A stretch of 64,000 bases of DNA. It comes from Rhynchonema sp. JSB1_4. Lineage: Eukaryota > Nematoda > Chromadorea > Monhysterida > Xyalidae. The position numbers and the translations under genes are program-made. The stretch covers positions 1 to 64,000 of the forward strand of contig JASAMV010001689.1 in assembly GCA_030248065.1 (NCBI GenBank), in the 5' to 3' direction. Of this stretch, positions 13,001-27,713 are shown one piece after another. Every line of letters starts with the position of its first letter. Within the stretch, counting starts at the first letter, position 1. Under the pieces are notes generated by a model. That model did no database searches and was not told where the DNA came from. It saw only the letters and a list, made by a program, of their open reading frames with translations.

Positions 13001-16000
13001 TGAAACTGAACCGATTGATTAGCCAATGTGCGCGCGGCTACACTACAGTTACACTAGCAGCAGGTCATTGAAAATAGATGTATTTATGTACGCTGGACAA
13101 GGGCGGCTTGTTAAATTAATTGATGCAACAACGCCTGTATATTGGATATATTTGCATGTAAATCGTGTAAACATGTTAGGTGCATCGGGAGCGATCACAG
13201 TAGGTATAGCTGCAACAATATAGTAATGGCAATTGGTCTTTGATATCAAACAAACCGGTCAAGCTGAATAACAAGATCATATGCGAAGTACATACTGTAC
13301 TGTTCGGGCGCTCCGAGAACAGCCAGGTGAGCTGACACAAACCACAACAATACACCACGCACAGGTGCGGGTCGCGGTGGGTTTCACAATTATGATGAGC
13401 CGCTAGTGTAAGTCGTTGTTTATTATTATTATTTGGTCATCCGTATTTTGTTTGACCAAAGCCAAGCCGTATTATATTCGATTCTCAACCTGCTGAAGCC
13501 ACATTCTCACATTGTTTGGTCTTGTAGCAATTATGTATAAGGAACATTTGCGCGCAGCTGCCGTGTTTCCGCCTATTAGCTGTTTAGCTGTTGAAAATAA
13601 TACAACAAAGCGTCTTTGGTATCAGCCATATTTATTTTAGTTGATTTCGCCCGGGGAAACGAATTTCAATTTGGGTTAAGCGGTGTCGGAATTTGGAGTC
13701 TAGGTAGATCAACGATTGGCCCGAAAAACGTTTGCGGTTGACTGAACAAACTTGAGCAAACATTGCATCTGTGGCCTGGTATATCATGGGTATGCATACA
13801 ATCATTACCGCACAAGTAGCAAACCACGAGGATCAATGCATCTACGGTAAACAGTGTGAGACGAAATTTACACAGAAAATGTGTAGGTAAATATTACAAA
13901 GGTGCGCGGTTTAGCAAGTTTGACTGGCACAAATATAATTGTAAATCCAATGAAAGAGAAACTACATTATGATGCACAATACGGTATGCAGGTTTCACAC
14001 CAAAGAGTTGACCGCATTCAAATGAATATGTTTTAATAGCCACGTTTGGTCTTGGTGGTTTGAAACTTATTTCATTACATGTTCTGACGTTGGGTAAATA
14101 CACATTACATGTAACCTGTTGTCGATTGAAATTGGATTTTAGAATCTGGGTAGGCTCATAGCTGATTTTATGTGTTTTGTTCGAGAATGCAACACCGCAT
14201 ACACGACAGACAAGGCAGAATATGTAGGTTTAATGAAAGGGAGAGAAAGTTCTAAAACATCGATGGATTTTCAATTTACATACCTGCGCGCCAAATCGAC
14301 TCGTCGAAAACGATGGATGCGCTTTCTCGTGAAAATTATACACAGTGCGACAAAAGAGACCATTACGGCACCCGATCAAAACACCATCAGTTACTGTATC
14401 TGTTGAACAGTGACCAGGCAAAGAAATGATCTTGAAAACAAAGACCGACATTGGCAACACAGATATACAGTATGTAGGTAAGAGCACTGTTATGCATACA
14501 TCAGTAAGATAAAGCTGAGCTCATAAAAAGTGTCCCTTCCGCACACGCCAAGTAAAGATTGGACAATTTACAACACTCGAATCGGAAGACTATAAACAAA
14601 GTCACTCTGTCGGCACACCCATTGTGCTCGAAGTGTATCCATATGTCACGTACATTTGTTCCTCAAGTGAGAAGACTCACCGAAAAGAAACAGTTTCCTT
14701 GCGATTTATCATGACAAACCATGGAGCCACAATGACGCTGCAAGTAAAACGCCGGTAGTCACCAAGGTAAGTTTTGCGAGGTCAAAAGAAACGATGGTCA
14801 ATAATTCAAGCGCGCATAAAAGTGCCCTCCCTCGGGTGCCACATACCAAACTTCGTTGTTTTACAGCTTTGATATAAGTGACCGCCGTCCACTATTTGGT
14901 CCCTGAACGACTAAAGTCGTAAATATTTTTATCATCGTTGTGGGCTGGATACATTGCGCAACAACTGTCGTATATACTGTTCTTCGGTTTGGTTCATAGA
15001 CTGACTGACCCAGAATCACTGGAATAAAGCACAATGGAAATTCCGAACGTAAGAATCATTATAATGGAGGAAGTGCTTTTGGCAAAGCGAGAAGAACTTT
15101 TGTATATTTAACATTCCGGTATAGGAATTGCCAATCTTGCAACAAACTCGCAGCGTATGTTATAAAGCAAGCAGACATTTTGACAGCACTGTAATTGTGC
15201 GTAATCGCTTACGAGCGTAACAGGCGTGACAGTTGTTATGATGGCGTAATGACAAATCGTGGCTGCTGCCATACACAACTGTATGCGAGCTTTCCCAGGT
15301 TCTGGGTCACAAACCCAATAACATCAGTGAGGGAACCAAAAAGTCAATCTTTCGAGACCCATTAGCACCTTCTGCTGTGCGTATGTTGCTTGTCTGTGTT
15401 TGCACACCCGGTTTTTTTAAGGTAGTGTACGTATAGGCACTACTGTAGATGTCAATGGACTCGATTTACATATTACCATTCTTGTGCATAGTGGCTGGAT
15501 AATTGCCGTTGTTCCTATACCGGACGTGTTCGCAAAGTGAACCATCGTGGTGTCACTCAAAGTGAGATGGACGAAATTTAGGCAAGTTTCTTTATCCTTT
15601 GACACTCTGTTTCCACATATTGCAATGATTATTTTTTTGGATGGGGACAACGTGTGTATACATGGACTAAAGAGGTATAAATGGTGATGTCAGTCAACTT
15701 GATGCGGCAAAAAGCAGACATTTTTGACACAAATGGCTGAAAAACTATAAATCTGTGAAATTGAGCGCGTGATAAAACGAAACGATAAAATACGAACGAA
15801 GACAAATTACCCGCGCACCACCAGTCAATCTTCAGCGCAGCATAATTTTTCTGGACATAAAAACACGATATATGGTCTTGAGAAACAGTCACAGTCCCAT
15901 TCTCCCGCGCGTCCACGTTCAAAATAACGCGCAAGCAGGCCTTTTTCTCAAATAGAATTCGCGTGTCGTTTACAAATTGGTAACGGTAGAAACATATAGA

Positions 16001-19000
16001 ATTATGGGATGGTCAATAAATCGGGCACAGAAACAAACACCATGCTACATTCAAGTTTGCCTGATAAAGCACGGTGAGTTGAGCGAACATACATACTGTA
16101 TAATGTCAGCTTTAGGTCAGGAAAATGGAAAATTTGAAGGGCCCCGAAGTGCGGGGGCAGCTGTGAGACAAGCCATTATTTCATGGATGGTTATCGTTCT
16201 TTGTGAAAAAGTGGCTCTATAAGCGCAGGCGCACACACTGAATGAAACAATAAAACAATGGGGAAATAGGTCGGTTTTTTATTTTTGTCACACAATAAGC
16301 AGCAGAACACCGATTTCTGTGTACTACGGTAAATTACAAATTGCTCTTTATTCCGAGCAGATGAAGTGCGAGTAAATGTCGAAGCCAATAGACATAGACA
16401 GAAGCCAAGTGTGAAGCATAAACAAACAAACAAACAAAGTGCTAGTTAGCCACGGGCCACCACAAATCAACAACAAAGCAATCAAACATATTGAAATGTG
16501 GGAAATTTTGCAAATATTGGCACAGCCGTGTGGATGCTGGTGAAATTAGGGACAGAAATATGTGGAAGATATTTATGGTACCGCACGCGCTTTGAAAGAT
16601 CAGAAGGGCTTGACGTGCTGTAAATGCCACTAAAATACTGCCGCTTCAAGAAAAACGTTGAAAATTAAGAGCAATTCAAAAAATTACGGGTCTCCTTTTT
16701 TGTCGCATTATTATGTGAACAGCCACTGTGGTGAATAGGAGGTGGTCGTTCACACACAACAGTCAACAGCTAAAATGCAAATCTAATTTTGATGCCTGCT
16801 CGCTGCCTAAAATATTGGGAGCTCCGACGCATAGTTCAAGCTGACAATAACATACTGCATACCTAATACTTGGAACTCCCAGTAAAGGCAACCGTACCCA
16901 ATTTGATACGCTCTACACACATAATGTTGTGCACTTGATATTGCCGTCAAATGGATGTAAAGCGGCTTAAGGACACACATCAGTGACAACGCAACAACAA
17001 TGGATTAGACAATACGAGGAGTTGGAAGGGGAGCAGGTGTGAAATGAATGACACACAAATTAGAGGCACCTATCGGGGCAGACCGGTTGACCAGTCAGTT
17101 GAGGTTTTCGTTAAATCTGGACAGTAACCGACTGGATAAAAAAGAAAAAATAGAAAGAAACAGCCTGTTCGTGAACTGTGAGTTAATTTTCCGAAAAGTC
17201 CACATTAACCCATGAGGTCTGATGAAACCATGCAAAACACGATAATCTGCCAAGATAATCTCCTGCGGTCCAGTTCTGCGGTCATAACATAAAAAATCGA
17301 GCGCCTAAACACAATAAAATCTATGCATTGTCAACCAATGTATTATCATGCATATTTGTGTTTTGTTGTCCATAATCTTCTAATGATCATCGAGATCCTG
17401 GGTCATGCATGAACACAATTTTATACAGAAGGCGAGCGGTTGCTTTTTTTGAATGCCCGCCCATAATTTTTCTCATTTCTTTGTTTGGTGAGGTCTGGCT
17501 GGATAGACAAGTACAAATGAGATAATTATAAAGTGCGTAAAAGCCGGTCATGGGGTTCACACGCGGACAAAAGACCCTGTGGAATTGTGTTTTGGCTTAT
17601 TATCTACTGATCGAGGGACCACAACAGCTTATGAACAAAGCGCGGGTCATTCGGTCGATATTGTATGGAAAAGACTGAAGTCTTCTTAATCCTGATTCTA
17701 AATATTCCCTGATGCATAAAATATTTCGAAACAATCGCCATCTTAATCTGACGAGAGAGTGTTGCATACCTACAGGGTGATACAACAAAAATGAAAACCT
17801 TTTTTTGATGAGGCTGGATTTTGGCGTTCGTTATGCATTAAAAGATGTATCGTACCGCGTTTGAAACTGCCGTTTACCAAGTTTGGTGTGTTACATTTTG
17901 GTCAATTGAAGTGCTTTGACGGACGAGCTACCTGTACTGTTTCGTGAGGCGGTACGTTTAGCATACAGGCAAGTGCACACGCATACATATGTAGGTATAC
18001 ATTAGCTCATGCGCCAAAGGAAATCAGCAAACAAAGTTCTCAGGTGAACGCAGGTCTCGAACCACCTTTAGATACAGCATGTTTCTCGACCTGTACCCAG
18101 GACCGAAATCCCGCCTGCTCAGAAATGTTTCCATTTTTGTTCTGTCACCCTATATGTAATTTTGAAGCGCGGTCGAGACACCAGCAAAACGCAGCTACAG
18201 ATACAACCTAAACAAAAAACATGAAAAACAGAAAATAAAAACAGAAGACGAAGAAAAAATGGACGCAATAAGTTCCGGTTGGTTAAGCTTTATGTCGACA
18301 TGCAGCACAGAATCTATAATTTTCGGGGCTCCTGTCTTGACAATTGGTTGGATTCTATGTGTCCCACAACTGCGGAATTCGCAATACCCATGTGGTATTC
18401 GATATTTGCATGTTTTCTCTTAGAAACAATGCGAGAGTGTGATTTTCTATAGCGCCTGAGTTTCAATGCAGCGGGTGCATTTCTAACGTGAGTGCATTTC
18501 TGTGTCAGCGAACAGAAAAATTTGAATCACAAATTTTGAACGACCATTTTTTATAAATGCGTGCCTGAGAACCGAACAGATGTTGAGTTCAGTTTTGATT
18601 TTGAAGGTACTGATATCAATGATACGATTTGGAGCCCAGTAAATCCCTGAAAATTACACAACAAACATGCAGTTGCGTTAAAAGGGGCTGCGTTTCTGCA
18701 GATAACAGCAGTTTTTTGACACCATTCTGAATAACATGTTGAAGAAAAAATTCAGAAACCATTCGAGTACTGAATAGGAGACCGAAAGCGTACAGTTCCA
18801 TGAGCAAGTGCAATGCAGATTTTTGACAAGGTTGGTTGGTACGGTAGCATGCTTGCACAAAATTGTCATTCAGCTCAGTGGCACGGGTTTTCAGCATCAA
18901 GAAATTATTTCAGAAAAAATGTCAAAATTGCAGGTGGTCTCAGAAAATGAGCGAAAGAACTAGACCCGCGTTCGGTTTTTCAATGCCACGCGCAATTGTA

Positions 19001-22000
19001 CGCAGATTCTTTTTTTGAATAAACGGCTTTTTTGAATATATAAACGCACAGATCGATCTTCGTGTACTGAAAGGCAGAAAAACTGCTTGAATGCCTTATG
19101 GAAAAATCATTCACTCGTACAGGTATGCATGCGATGTCTCAGAAGTGGATTGAGCTCACATTTTCACACGCGTGGTTTCCATATTCTTGCATTGTCGGGA
19201 TTTTAGAGACAGTAAAATGGCCAACCTTGTCATTCCAAAACTCCCGTTGCCGAACCATAAAAGTTGCAGCTGACTGAAACTGACTGCAATCTGACAAAGT
19301 AGCAGAAACCAAACTGAACCCAAGCTCAAGCCTAAACCTGAACCCAAAATAGGCCCTCAACTGAATAAGAAGTGAGACATTCAAATTCAAATTTATCTGC
19401 AAGCTTACGCGAAGACCTTCACAAGATCCACAAGATATAAGAGAAAAGTCTCTCTTTTCCTTTCTCGCAATGTGGTCATGCTGAAATCGGTTTTGCTCGA
19501 TTGTTCGATCACGCATGCTGGCACAGTATGAACAGTTAAAATACCTATCCCCGAAGGTGGTGGTCATAAGAGATCAATTAGTTGGCAAATACTTTTCTGT
19601 AAGCCGTTTATGTAGCTCAATGCAAGCAGTAGTCGAGAAAAACAGACTGAAACAGTGTTAATGTAAGTGAGTGGATAAAAAAAGAAGCTGCGCACACGAG
19701 TTATTGGGGCAAATGAAAACACTCATGTCATAAGCTGGCATTTCTCTGCAGTACCCAGCTAGCCATGGTGCCCTCTCATGACCTCGCCCCGGCGTGCATG
19801 TGCCAGTAAGCACCAAACACCGAACTAAAGTGCGCTAGAAGTCACGCTCCCGTGCACTCCTTTGGGGCGCGGCACAGAGATCGCTCACAAAAGAAAATGA
19901 GAAGCACAAGATATGCACTGTAGGGCAAGAAACACAGATGCGAAAAAAGAACTGCCGCGCCTGCCAGATCTTGAGTTATTATAGAACATCCGTGTCTGGC
20001 ACTGAATATTAAAGATGAAAGACGATGTTTTTGCTCACTGACAACCATCATCTGGGTTCCGGGACACAAAATCCAGAAATTTTGTTCCGGAAAATGTCAA
20101 AATCTTTTTGTTGTGCGCTGAAGCTTGTTGAAATCGCGATATACAAGTTTTCATCAAGCTTCGGCACGGAACGTCTGGCGTGCCCATGTGACGAACTATC
20201 GTACAAATCAAACTCAGAATTGAATGAACTGAACAAAATGCATAAACACTGTGCGAAAATTGAGAGCAGCTGACTAAAATTCACATGGAACACAAAACAC
20301 CAGATTGAACACTACACACCAGGCAAGATTGATTCCCACGAAAATGGGAGAATAAAATGCAGTTTTGTGGAAAACACATGACACTTTGATGAATGGTGAC
20401 AAACTGTATTCATGCACAGCGAAACGAAGCCATTCCAAAATCCAAGATACATACCTACCGAGTTTGAGTTTGAGGCATCTGTTTGCTTCAAAGTCAAACT
20501 TCAGAGATATTGAATGCTCAAATGTACCATAGCTCTAGTCACAGTCAGACGCTAAGAACGCTTTTGCCTATGCGTGGCGTAACACAATCCCACCCAGATC
20601 ATAAACCAGTGAACGAACATCGATACATGTCAGATTGGTGCTGCGATAAGATGACAAGACAACGCCAAACATAGGCGTGTCACACTGCATTGCTGGCGAC
20701 AGTCTGGTATAGCTTCAAAGGCGGTAGCTTCAAAAACATGCGTCCGCACATGAGCGATTTACGATCGAACGTTCATGGGTTATGATGGCTATCGTTTACC
20801 GCAAAGTATGTCTTGGAATGACACGTATGTGAGTGTACATGCCATGCATTAGAAAAAACTTTATCCTGCCGTAACAGGCGCTATGGTACCGTATGTTGCG
20901 ACATATACAGTGCATGTGTGTATTGTAATGGACGAAACAGTTCTCGTTCAAGAGCGCGAGACTGATTACCCATTACCCTGTGCACGAGTAAGGTACTGCT
21001 TAAAAAATGCTGGGTCATTGGTGCAAAATGGAGCACTCTGCACCATAAAATGACCATGACAAAACGGCGGCGGCATGAGATTTCCCCAGTGACTCAGCAC
21101 AACATGTTTATCCAACTGGTGTCATCGAAGTTGGCGCTTGTTGTCACTCGTGTTAACACTTTTTGGTGACAACGAGCACGTTTGGGTAACCGAAAAATTC
21201 CTTCTCGCTTTCACTTTCCTCATGGATAGGTTCTTTCTGGTCACTTTAGCTAGCTGATGTAATGGGGAAACTTTGAGTGAGAACGTTACACAAAGTATCG
21301 AATCATGTTCGGATCTGTTTGGAGCACGACACACTGTCCGTGCCAGGTTGCCAAACTCTGGGGAACACTACCTAAATTCACTTGTGTATGTCCCTATACC
21401 TATACATATGTATTTGGTGCCCGCAAAAACTTGCAGCACATTCACCTCTGTCGTTCCTCTATACTTTTGCAGTGCCCTTGACGGGCTAGCTGATTAGCCT
21501 GCACATTATACAACAGTCTCTTTATTGCAAGTTGCAACCGACTACAATAGGGACAAACAAAAAACAACAAGCCAAACACTCAGTCAATCAGTATAAACCG
21601 CAGCGCCCAAACGAAATAACTTTATCGCGACTCGGCCATTTCTGTGTGTTTTTGGACTTGATGGGGTCTAATTCGAATTAACCTCATGCAGTACGACGCT
21701 CAACGCGACTATAAAACATTCCGTGCGTTTTTTTGTGCTAATCATGATCTGCGGCTGGAGAGTGCCATATAATGAGAGGGAGGAGATGTGAACCGTGAAT
21801 TATATACGGCGCTAATTGCATCTTCGATCAGTCCAGAAACTGGCACGACCAGTCGCTGAGTTGAAACTGGAGGGAATCGGCCATGTAGAAAAAGATTATG
21901 TGCAAAAATGAAAAGAATCCCACAAGGAGCTATCTAAGCCAAGTCGTAAAGTACATAAGCCCCTCCAGCTGACCATGAGCGATAACGAGCACATGGAGGG

Positions 22001-25000
22001 GGCTTATTAATGGCCAAGGCTTAGGCATTGAGCTCAGGGCGTGGGAAGACTGGTGTGAATTCCCAAAGGTGCGTAAAGAAACATGTTTGTCACTTTCTGC
22101 TGCGAGAGACATCAATTTTGTCACTGAATTCGTGGCTCCGGTTGTCAAATTGGGGCCAAAGACGCGAGCGAATAAGATGGAATGGCCGGCTCAATTTCGA
22201 GAAATTTGCGACAGCGCCGTTCGGAAAAAGAGAAAATGACAGTAATTGATAAACACTGAACGTTAGCCGATTGCAAAAACAGCTGTAGCAAAACAACATG
22301 CCTTTGTCGCATTTATAATTTGGAAAAGATAGATTGGACAACAAAAATTAAAACAGTCCTTCGTTTGCCTGTGTGCTGCCTTGGCCAACGCAATACTCCT
22401 ACTCCTGCGAACTTTTTTCCTTTTCCAGAATTGAAGTCTTTATGTGCTGCCACCAGGAAGCGACACAAAACACATGGATCACTCCTCTAGAGTGAAAAGT
22501 GTTTTCTGAAAACACTTCCACCATATTGCACCATATTTTGCTTGTGTAGTTTAAAACGAAAGCGGGATAATCAAAGCCAAAAAAACATTTATGCCGCATT
22601 TTTTCCGATAAAACACATTTGCGATAAAATTTTTACAGCTCTAGGCGTAAAAAAGTCATAGATTGTTTTGAAAAGTATGTGCCGTATGAGTGCAATGTGC
22701 ATGGGTGTATTTGCAATTCCCACCCTGCTTCTGTGCTGGGGCGGCAACACCATAAACGCTGATCAAAGTAATGTATAGTATTACCTGCGTGTACATTATT
22801 TAGCCGGAAATTACAAAAATCTGCTCCAGCCTTGTTGCTAATCTACGTTATTTTTGACATCTTCGGAATGGGCAGCCTGTGCTGATAAGTGGGTTGCAGT
22901 GGAATGGCATGTTGACAGGCACGGCGACAATTCTCAATGGAAGGACTGCATTTTGTAGTGAATGTTATTACATATTATTTTTGGAAAAGTACACAGGTAC
23001 CTATGAAGCAAGTTATAATAGATACCGTACGGTCCACTTCACCTTCAGAGATGGCAAACGAAATCTAGTACGTATTGACTCCTCCACACACACTGTACAT
23101 CACGCATGTTACCGAAGTGTTTGATTACCTAATAGGCAATATCGTGTCTGGCAAATGCGCCAAGTACGAGGCCTGGTTTGCATCAGGCCAAAACTTGCGC
23201 CAAAATAATTCACAAGTGTATCGCTGAATGCCTCCTCCAATGCCACTAAGCCGGGCTTAACTCAATTTACGACCGGCTTGGTGTTTTGTAGTACCATACC
23301 TACTACACCTAAGGAATTTACTATAATTCCACTTTGGTTCACAAAGAGTGTACCTTATGTACATAGGTATAGAGAGACAAATTTGCGAAATGAGATATGA
23401 ACGATGTAATCGAATGAGACGCATCGCAAATACATACTACAACCGCTCGGCTTGTCACAAACACAGACAAAGTTTGACTTGCGCAGCTTCCCGCCGGATA
23501 AAAGTGCGCAAAATGCCTAAAGCAGGATTGGACATGAGAACTACATATGTACCACATGTTACCAACATGGCGACAGATATAACATTGGACACACGTTCAT
23601 GCATATAACATGAAACATCACTTTACCATGTTTGCGTTGACACCGCTGTTGGATGTTTCACTGCGGCGTAGTGTGTAGACCCCATTTGGAGTAACATTTC
23701 ACATTCACACAATAGTGACTGACTACTGCACAGGTGACACCGGACTGACGGCACCTAAAAACTTGCCTGAAGCACCAACCAAAACTTACAATGTGAAACT
23801 TGTCCATAAATGCACCCTGCGAACGCCTGAACAATGCACTTGCTTGTCAGATGTACCACATTACGCATACCATTGTGGCTCGAAGCTAAACCCACACAGC
23901 CAATGTGAACTTGCTGATTAGCTGTTTGTAATCTGATATAAATTCGAGTCAAATTACGCTCCGCGCCCATTTATTGTACAGAGCGGATGGTTTGGCTAAG
24001 GTTGCACTTTGCGTTCATTATAACCCGGGATTATAACAGGCTTGTTATGTACATAACGCACTTTTTCTGGGATACTGTAACACGGTAGTATATTTTAGAA
24101 CGAACATTTAATGCGGACAAACAGACCAAATGGTTTCTAATGCAAACAATGGTAAAATTTAGCAACTTAGCAATTTAGCAGAATAGGCCGTTTTTCTGGG
24201 TTTGCAGCAACGCTCGAGGTTACAGTGTATTTGTACGTTTTTGGAAGAGAACCGAACTCTTTTCACTGCCTGTTATGTGACAAAAGGTTGACTAATGCCT
24301 CGAACATGCGTGCACGTGTTTCGTATGACTTTATGAACTTTCGAGGTGAAGAGTGCACAAGAGCTTCCTTGCAACAACAATGGTCAGTCAGTCAGTTTTC
24401 AGTCGTGCTTTTCGACTTTTATGAGTGAGCGCATTTGACGATATGCGCCAATGTCAAAAGGTTGTTTGTGGGCAAAAAACGACAAAAGAATCGCATACTC
24501 TGCTGTGTTCTACCTAGGCATGTTCAAATCACTTCGGCGCAAGTCATCGCTTTTAACGCAAACGCACCGCAACCTCCATTCAGCGCAATAAATGTGGGTT
24601 GCAGTTGCATGGAAAGCGAGTACTTGCTTCGACGACATTAGAATTAGCCGATGTGCGTGGTTGGGGAAGCAAAATGGTAATAGTAAACACCTCATAAACC
24701 TATCAGCAATCCTAAATTTTGGAAAATCAACAACAGCTGAAGCCATATTCGTTTAGATTTAGCGATCGTAGGAAGGAAGCCGTTACTCCCATAGCACGGT
24801 TCATTTCCATTTCTTATTCATTCATGACTGAATCCAGGTGCAATGACATTACTTTCGAAGTATTTATCGCAAATCCACGACCAACCAGCTGCGCATACAA
24901 AACGTTTGAATAAGCAAAAGCTGCCACAGTTGACAACAAAATGAACAAAACCCAACTGAAACTAGCCGCCCGCAGCAGCAACAACAACAACAACAGCCAA

Positions 25001-27453
25001 AGTGCCAAAATCCCCAGATCAAAACTCGTATGTCTGGTCATATAATCGGAAATGGACTTCTAAAAACTCTCACAGGCCATTTCCGTTGCGATTTGGGCTG
25101 TGAAAATTAAGTGGACAACAAAAGTGCGTGTACAACTAAAAATGAGCCTTGAAGTAAACAGCCTTCATTCATTTGGTCTAATCAAGCAGAATGCGTGACC
25201 GTTGTCAGCTGAGGGAACATGTGACTCAATTTTCGGGTCAAATATCGCACAGGAAATAGTTTGCAGGTCGGGTATACGGTAGTGATCCGGAATTATAACA
25301 CAAATTGTAGCGTGATTCACGTCCCGACTCACTGTTTGTGTAATCTGGCGAAAACCAAACAATGATGTGCGATCAAGGATGATTAATCAACGCGTATTGT
25401 GTTCGGCCATGGGCGCATAACGGTGAATTATAGTAAAATACAAACATAAAGACCCAATTGGCTTATACCTAGAATACTATGTAGGTGCGGGCTCGAGATG
25501 ATTCATCCGAAGGTGCAGTTTTTGAAATTTAGTTAGTTTAGTTTAGAGCGCAATCGAGTGAAAGTAATTTTGTTGTGCCACGCTAACCGGCCAGTTTACC
25601 TGATACGACGGGATGCGATGCTCTCAATTAATGGAATGAAATCAAGGTCTATTGCCCTGGATGTTCACACATTTATTATTTATTTCATTTCAATGTCCAC
25701 AATTTATGTTTGGCTCTTACCAGGTATGTATGTGTAGTATTTTGTGTTCCCTTGGTGTTATGTACAGTATATCAAATTGGCAAGCAGCCTTGAATCTGCC
25801 ACATTTTGCGTTGTCACTGTGTTGCAATACAATTTCGTATACACAAACGTTATTACAACAACGTGGCGAGCGTTGAAGTCCCAAACAAACGTGATCAAAC
25901 TTTGCCATTCCTTTGAACAGGCATGGAACCATTTATCACCACAGTGAATACCCCAGCGACGTTCTGGATTTGAGCCTACACGGACGCTCCTCACGTCAAA
26001 GCTTTACACATAAACCACTTTTAATTTTATCATAATTGTACGTGTTATACACATTTGTCATTTTTCGCTGTAATTATGTCACAGGAATCAGCTACATAAT
26101 GATGAAAATGATGCCCATAATTTTTGCGCATCGTTCAAATACGAAAACATTCAATGAAGACAACAAAATGACAAAAAGAATTCACACACTGAAGTAACGA
26201 CACAAACACACGGCTCATAAAACTGTAAGCAAAAAATGCGAAATTTTTACAACAGATTACAGAAACGACCCAAACAAAAGATATCACAGCCTTGTGGTTA
26301 AAATGCGGGCCCTTTCATCGAACCCACAGAAAGCCTTTTTCTAAAAAGCTATATGGAACAACAAATTTATAAATTTCGTTGTCTAATCATTGGAAAATAG
26401 GTTCGTTGTAAAAAACAAGGGGGACTAACTGGCAGTTATGCACATAAACAGAGAAGGTTGGTAGTGCACCACGATAAGAATAGATCGATTATCAACCCAT
26501 CCAGTCCAAGTTGGGTACAACCAAGGGGCTTCATATTGCAGTGATCTACGACAGAAATATGCGAAAAAAATGCCCGGAAAGTTGACACCAACCTTCGATC
26601 CAAGTTCACAGTGTGTGTGTAGTGTAGGTACGTCGAACTTGGATGTATATGACTGTGAACTTGAAAATAGCAAATTCGAGAATGAGGCAGACTGAGCGAT
26701 AGGCTTAAATGGCCCCAAACAAAAATGACTGCAACAAAACCCAGAATCCGGAGGCGCCAGGCCTTTTGCCCTCGCCATGCACAGATGTGACGAAACTCTG
26801 TTTATGAGTTTGCACTCCGTGATGTTACAGCCCAGCAATAAGATCTGCTGGCGGGGCTTTTTGGAGCCAAGTTACATAGCCAGAAGAGTTCGCATTGACG
26901 AGCCCTGGCGCCTCGGTCTGCCTGCGAAAGCAGGACGAAACAGACTAACATTACTGCACTCAGCACATTCGCTGTGGTGAACCTTTGAAATCAAGAATAA
27001 AATTTAGATGGCGCAGACTGATATTTCCTGATAGTGTATTTACACACGCTAATTCGAATCAAAAACGGCCACATAAAAACATTCAAAAACACATGATAAT
27101 ACGGCATTTGGCATTGAAAGCAGATAAGAGATTTCGATATAGGGATCAAACCGTACGGTGCACACAAAGTTGGACAGAGGATGGAGCGAAACGTTGGAAC
27201 TTTTGGAACCCAGGCTCATATAAATACGTAATGGCAGATGAAAACCTATTTTAGAATCACGTGGGTCACCAAGGTCACGCAAATCGCCTGAACGGTGTCC
27301 GAGGCAGCCCAGTGCTTTGTCACAACAATGGAATACAATCGTAAACCGAGCAGTAAACAATAGAAAAAAGAGAACTTAACGAATATTGGATACAAATATT
27401 GGAGGAAATTCCGCGTTTAACTCAGAAATCAGGGTAAAAATTTTCGGCGAAAG
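4028..27453. other. 23-kb gene-poor interval
   Basis: I find no convincing exon on either strand. Open frames are short (the longest is about 150 codons, at 11820-12275 minus), overlap in several frames and resemble no family. Present are simple repeats (CA near 10389, TTA near 13420, CAAA near 16423, CAG/CAA near 24976), copies of TGAAACATCA at 5336 and 23611, and frequent short words such as TACAGTA and TATGTAGGTA. It could hold distal regulatory DNA, or small exons I cannot recognise by eye. Confidence 0.4.
21954..22006. repeat. Short hairpin with GGAGGGGCTTAT arms
   Basis: The left arm ATAAGCCCCTCC pairs with GGAGGGGGCTTAT (one extra G) across a 27-base spacer. It is isolated and no TIR-type element ends surround it. 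Confidence 0.35.
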
Positions 27454-27615
27454 AGTACTGGCTGCAACTCTGGGGTGAAAGTTGCATTACTAGTACAGCA
27501 CGCGTGCGCTGTGCATTCTCCCTGAAGGAGTCTGTAGCGCACATGGTATTGCACGCACATATACTGCACTAGTATGTACATACCAGGTTTCACCCAGAGT
27601 TGCAGCTGGTACTGG
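27453..27615. repeat. Foldback of about 160 bp downstream of the Ig gene
   Basis: The arms read AGTACTGGCTGCAACTCTGG at 27454 and the matching inverse at 27589-27613 (AGAGTTGCAGCTGGTACT). Inner parts also pair, around ACTAGTACAGCACGCGTG and ATACTGCACTAGT. It begins about 100 bases beyond the stop codon of the minus-strand Ig gene, so it may be transcribed in that gene's 3' UTR. Confidence 0.6.
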
Positions 27616-27713
27616 AAAAGTGCTGCATCTGTACACAGAATCCATGACAACAATTAATTCTGTGATTCACAATGACTATAAAAAAATTCGGACCGCAAAA
27701 CTCCCCCACAACT

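Noticed and set aside
18050..18120. T-arm-like GGTTCGAGACC on the minus strand
   Set aside because: The flanking bases do not form a T stem, and no A box or acceptor stem is present, so it is not a tRNA.
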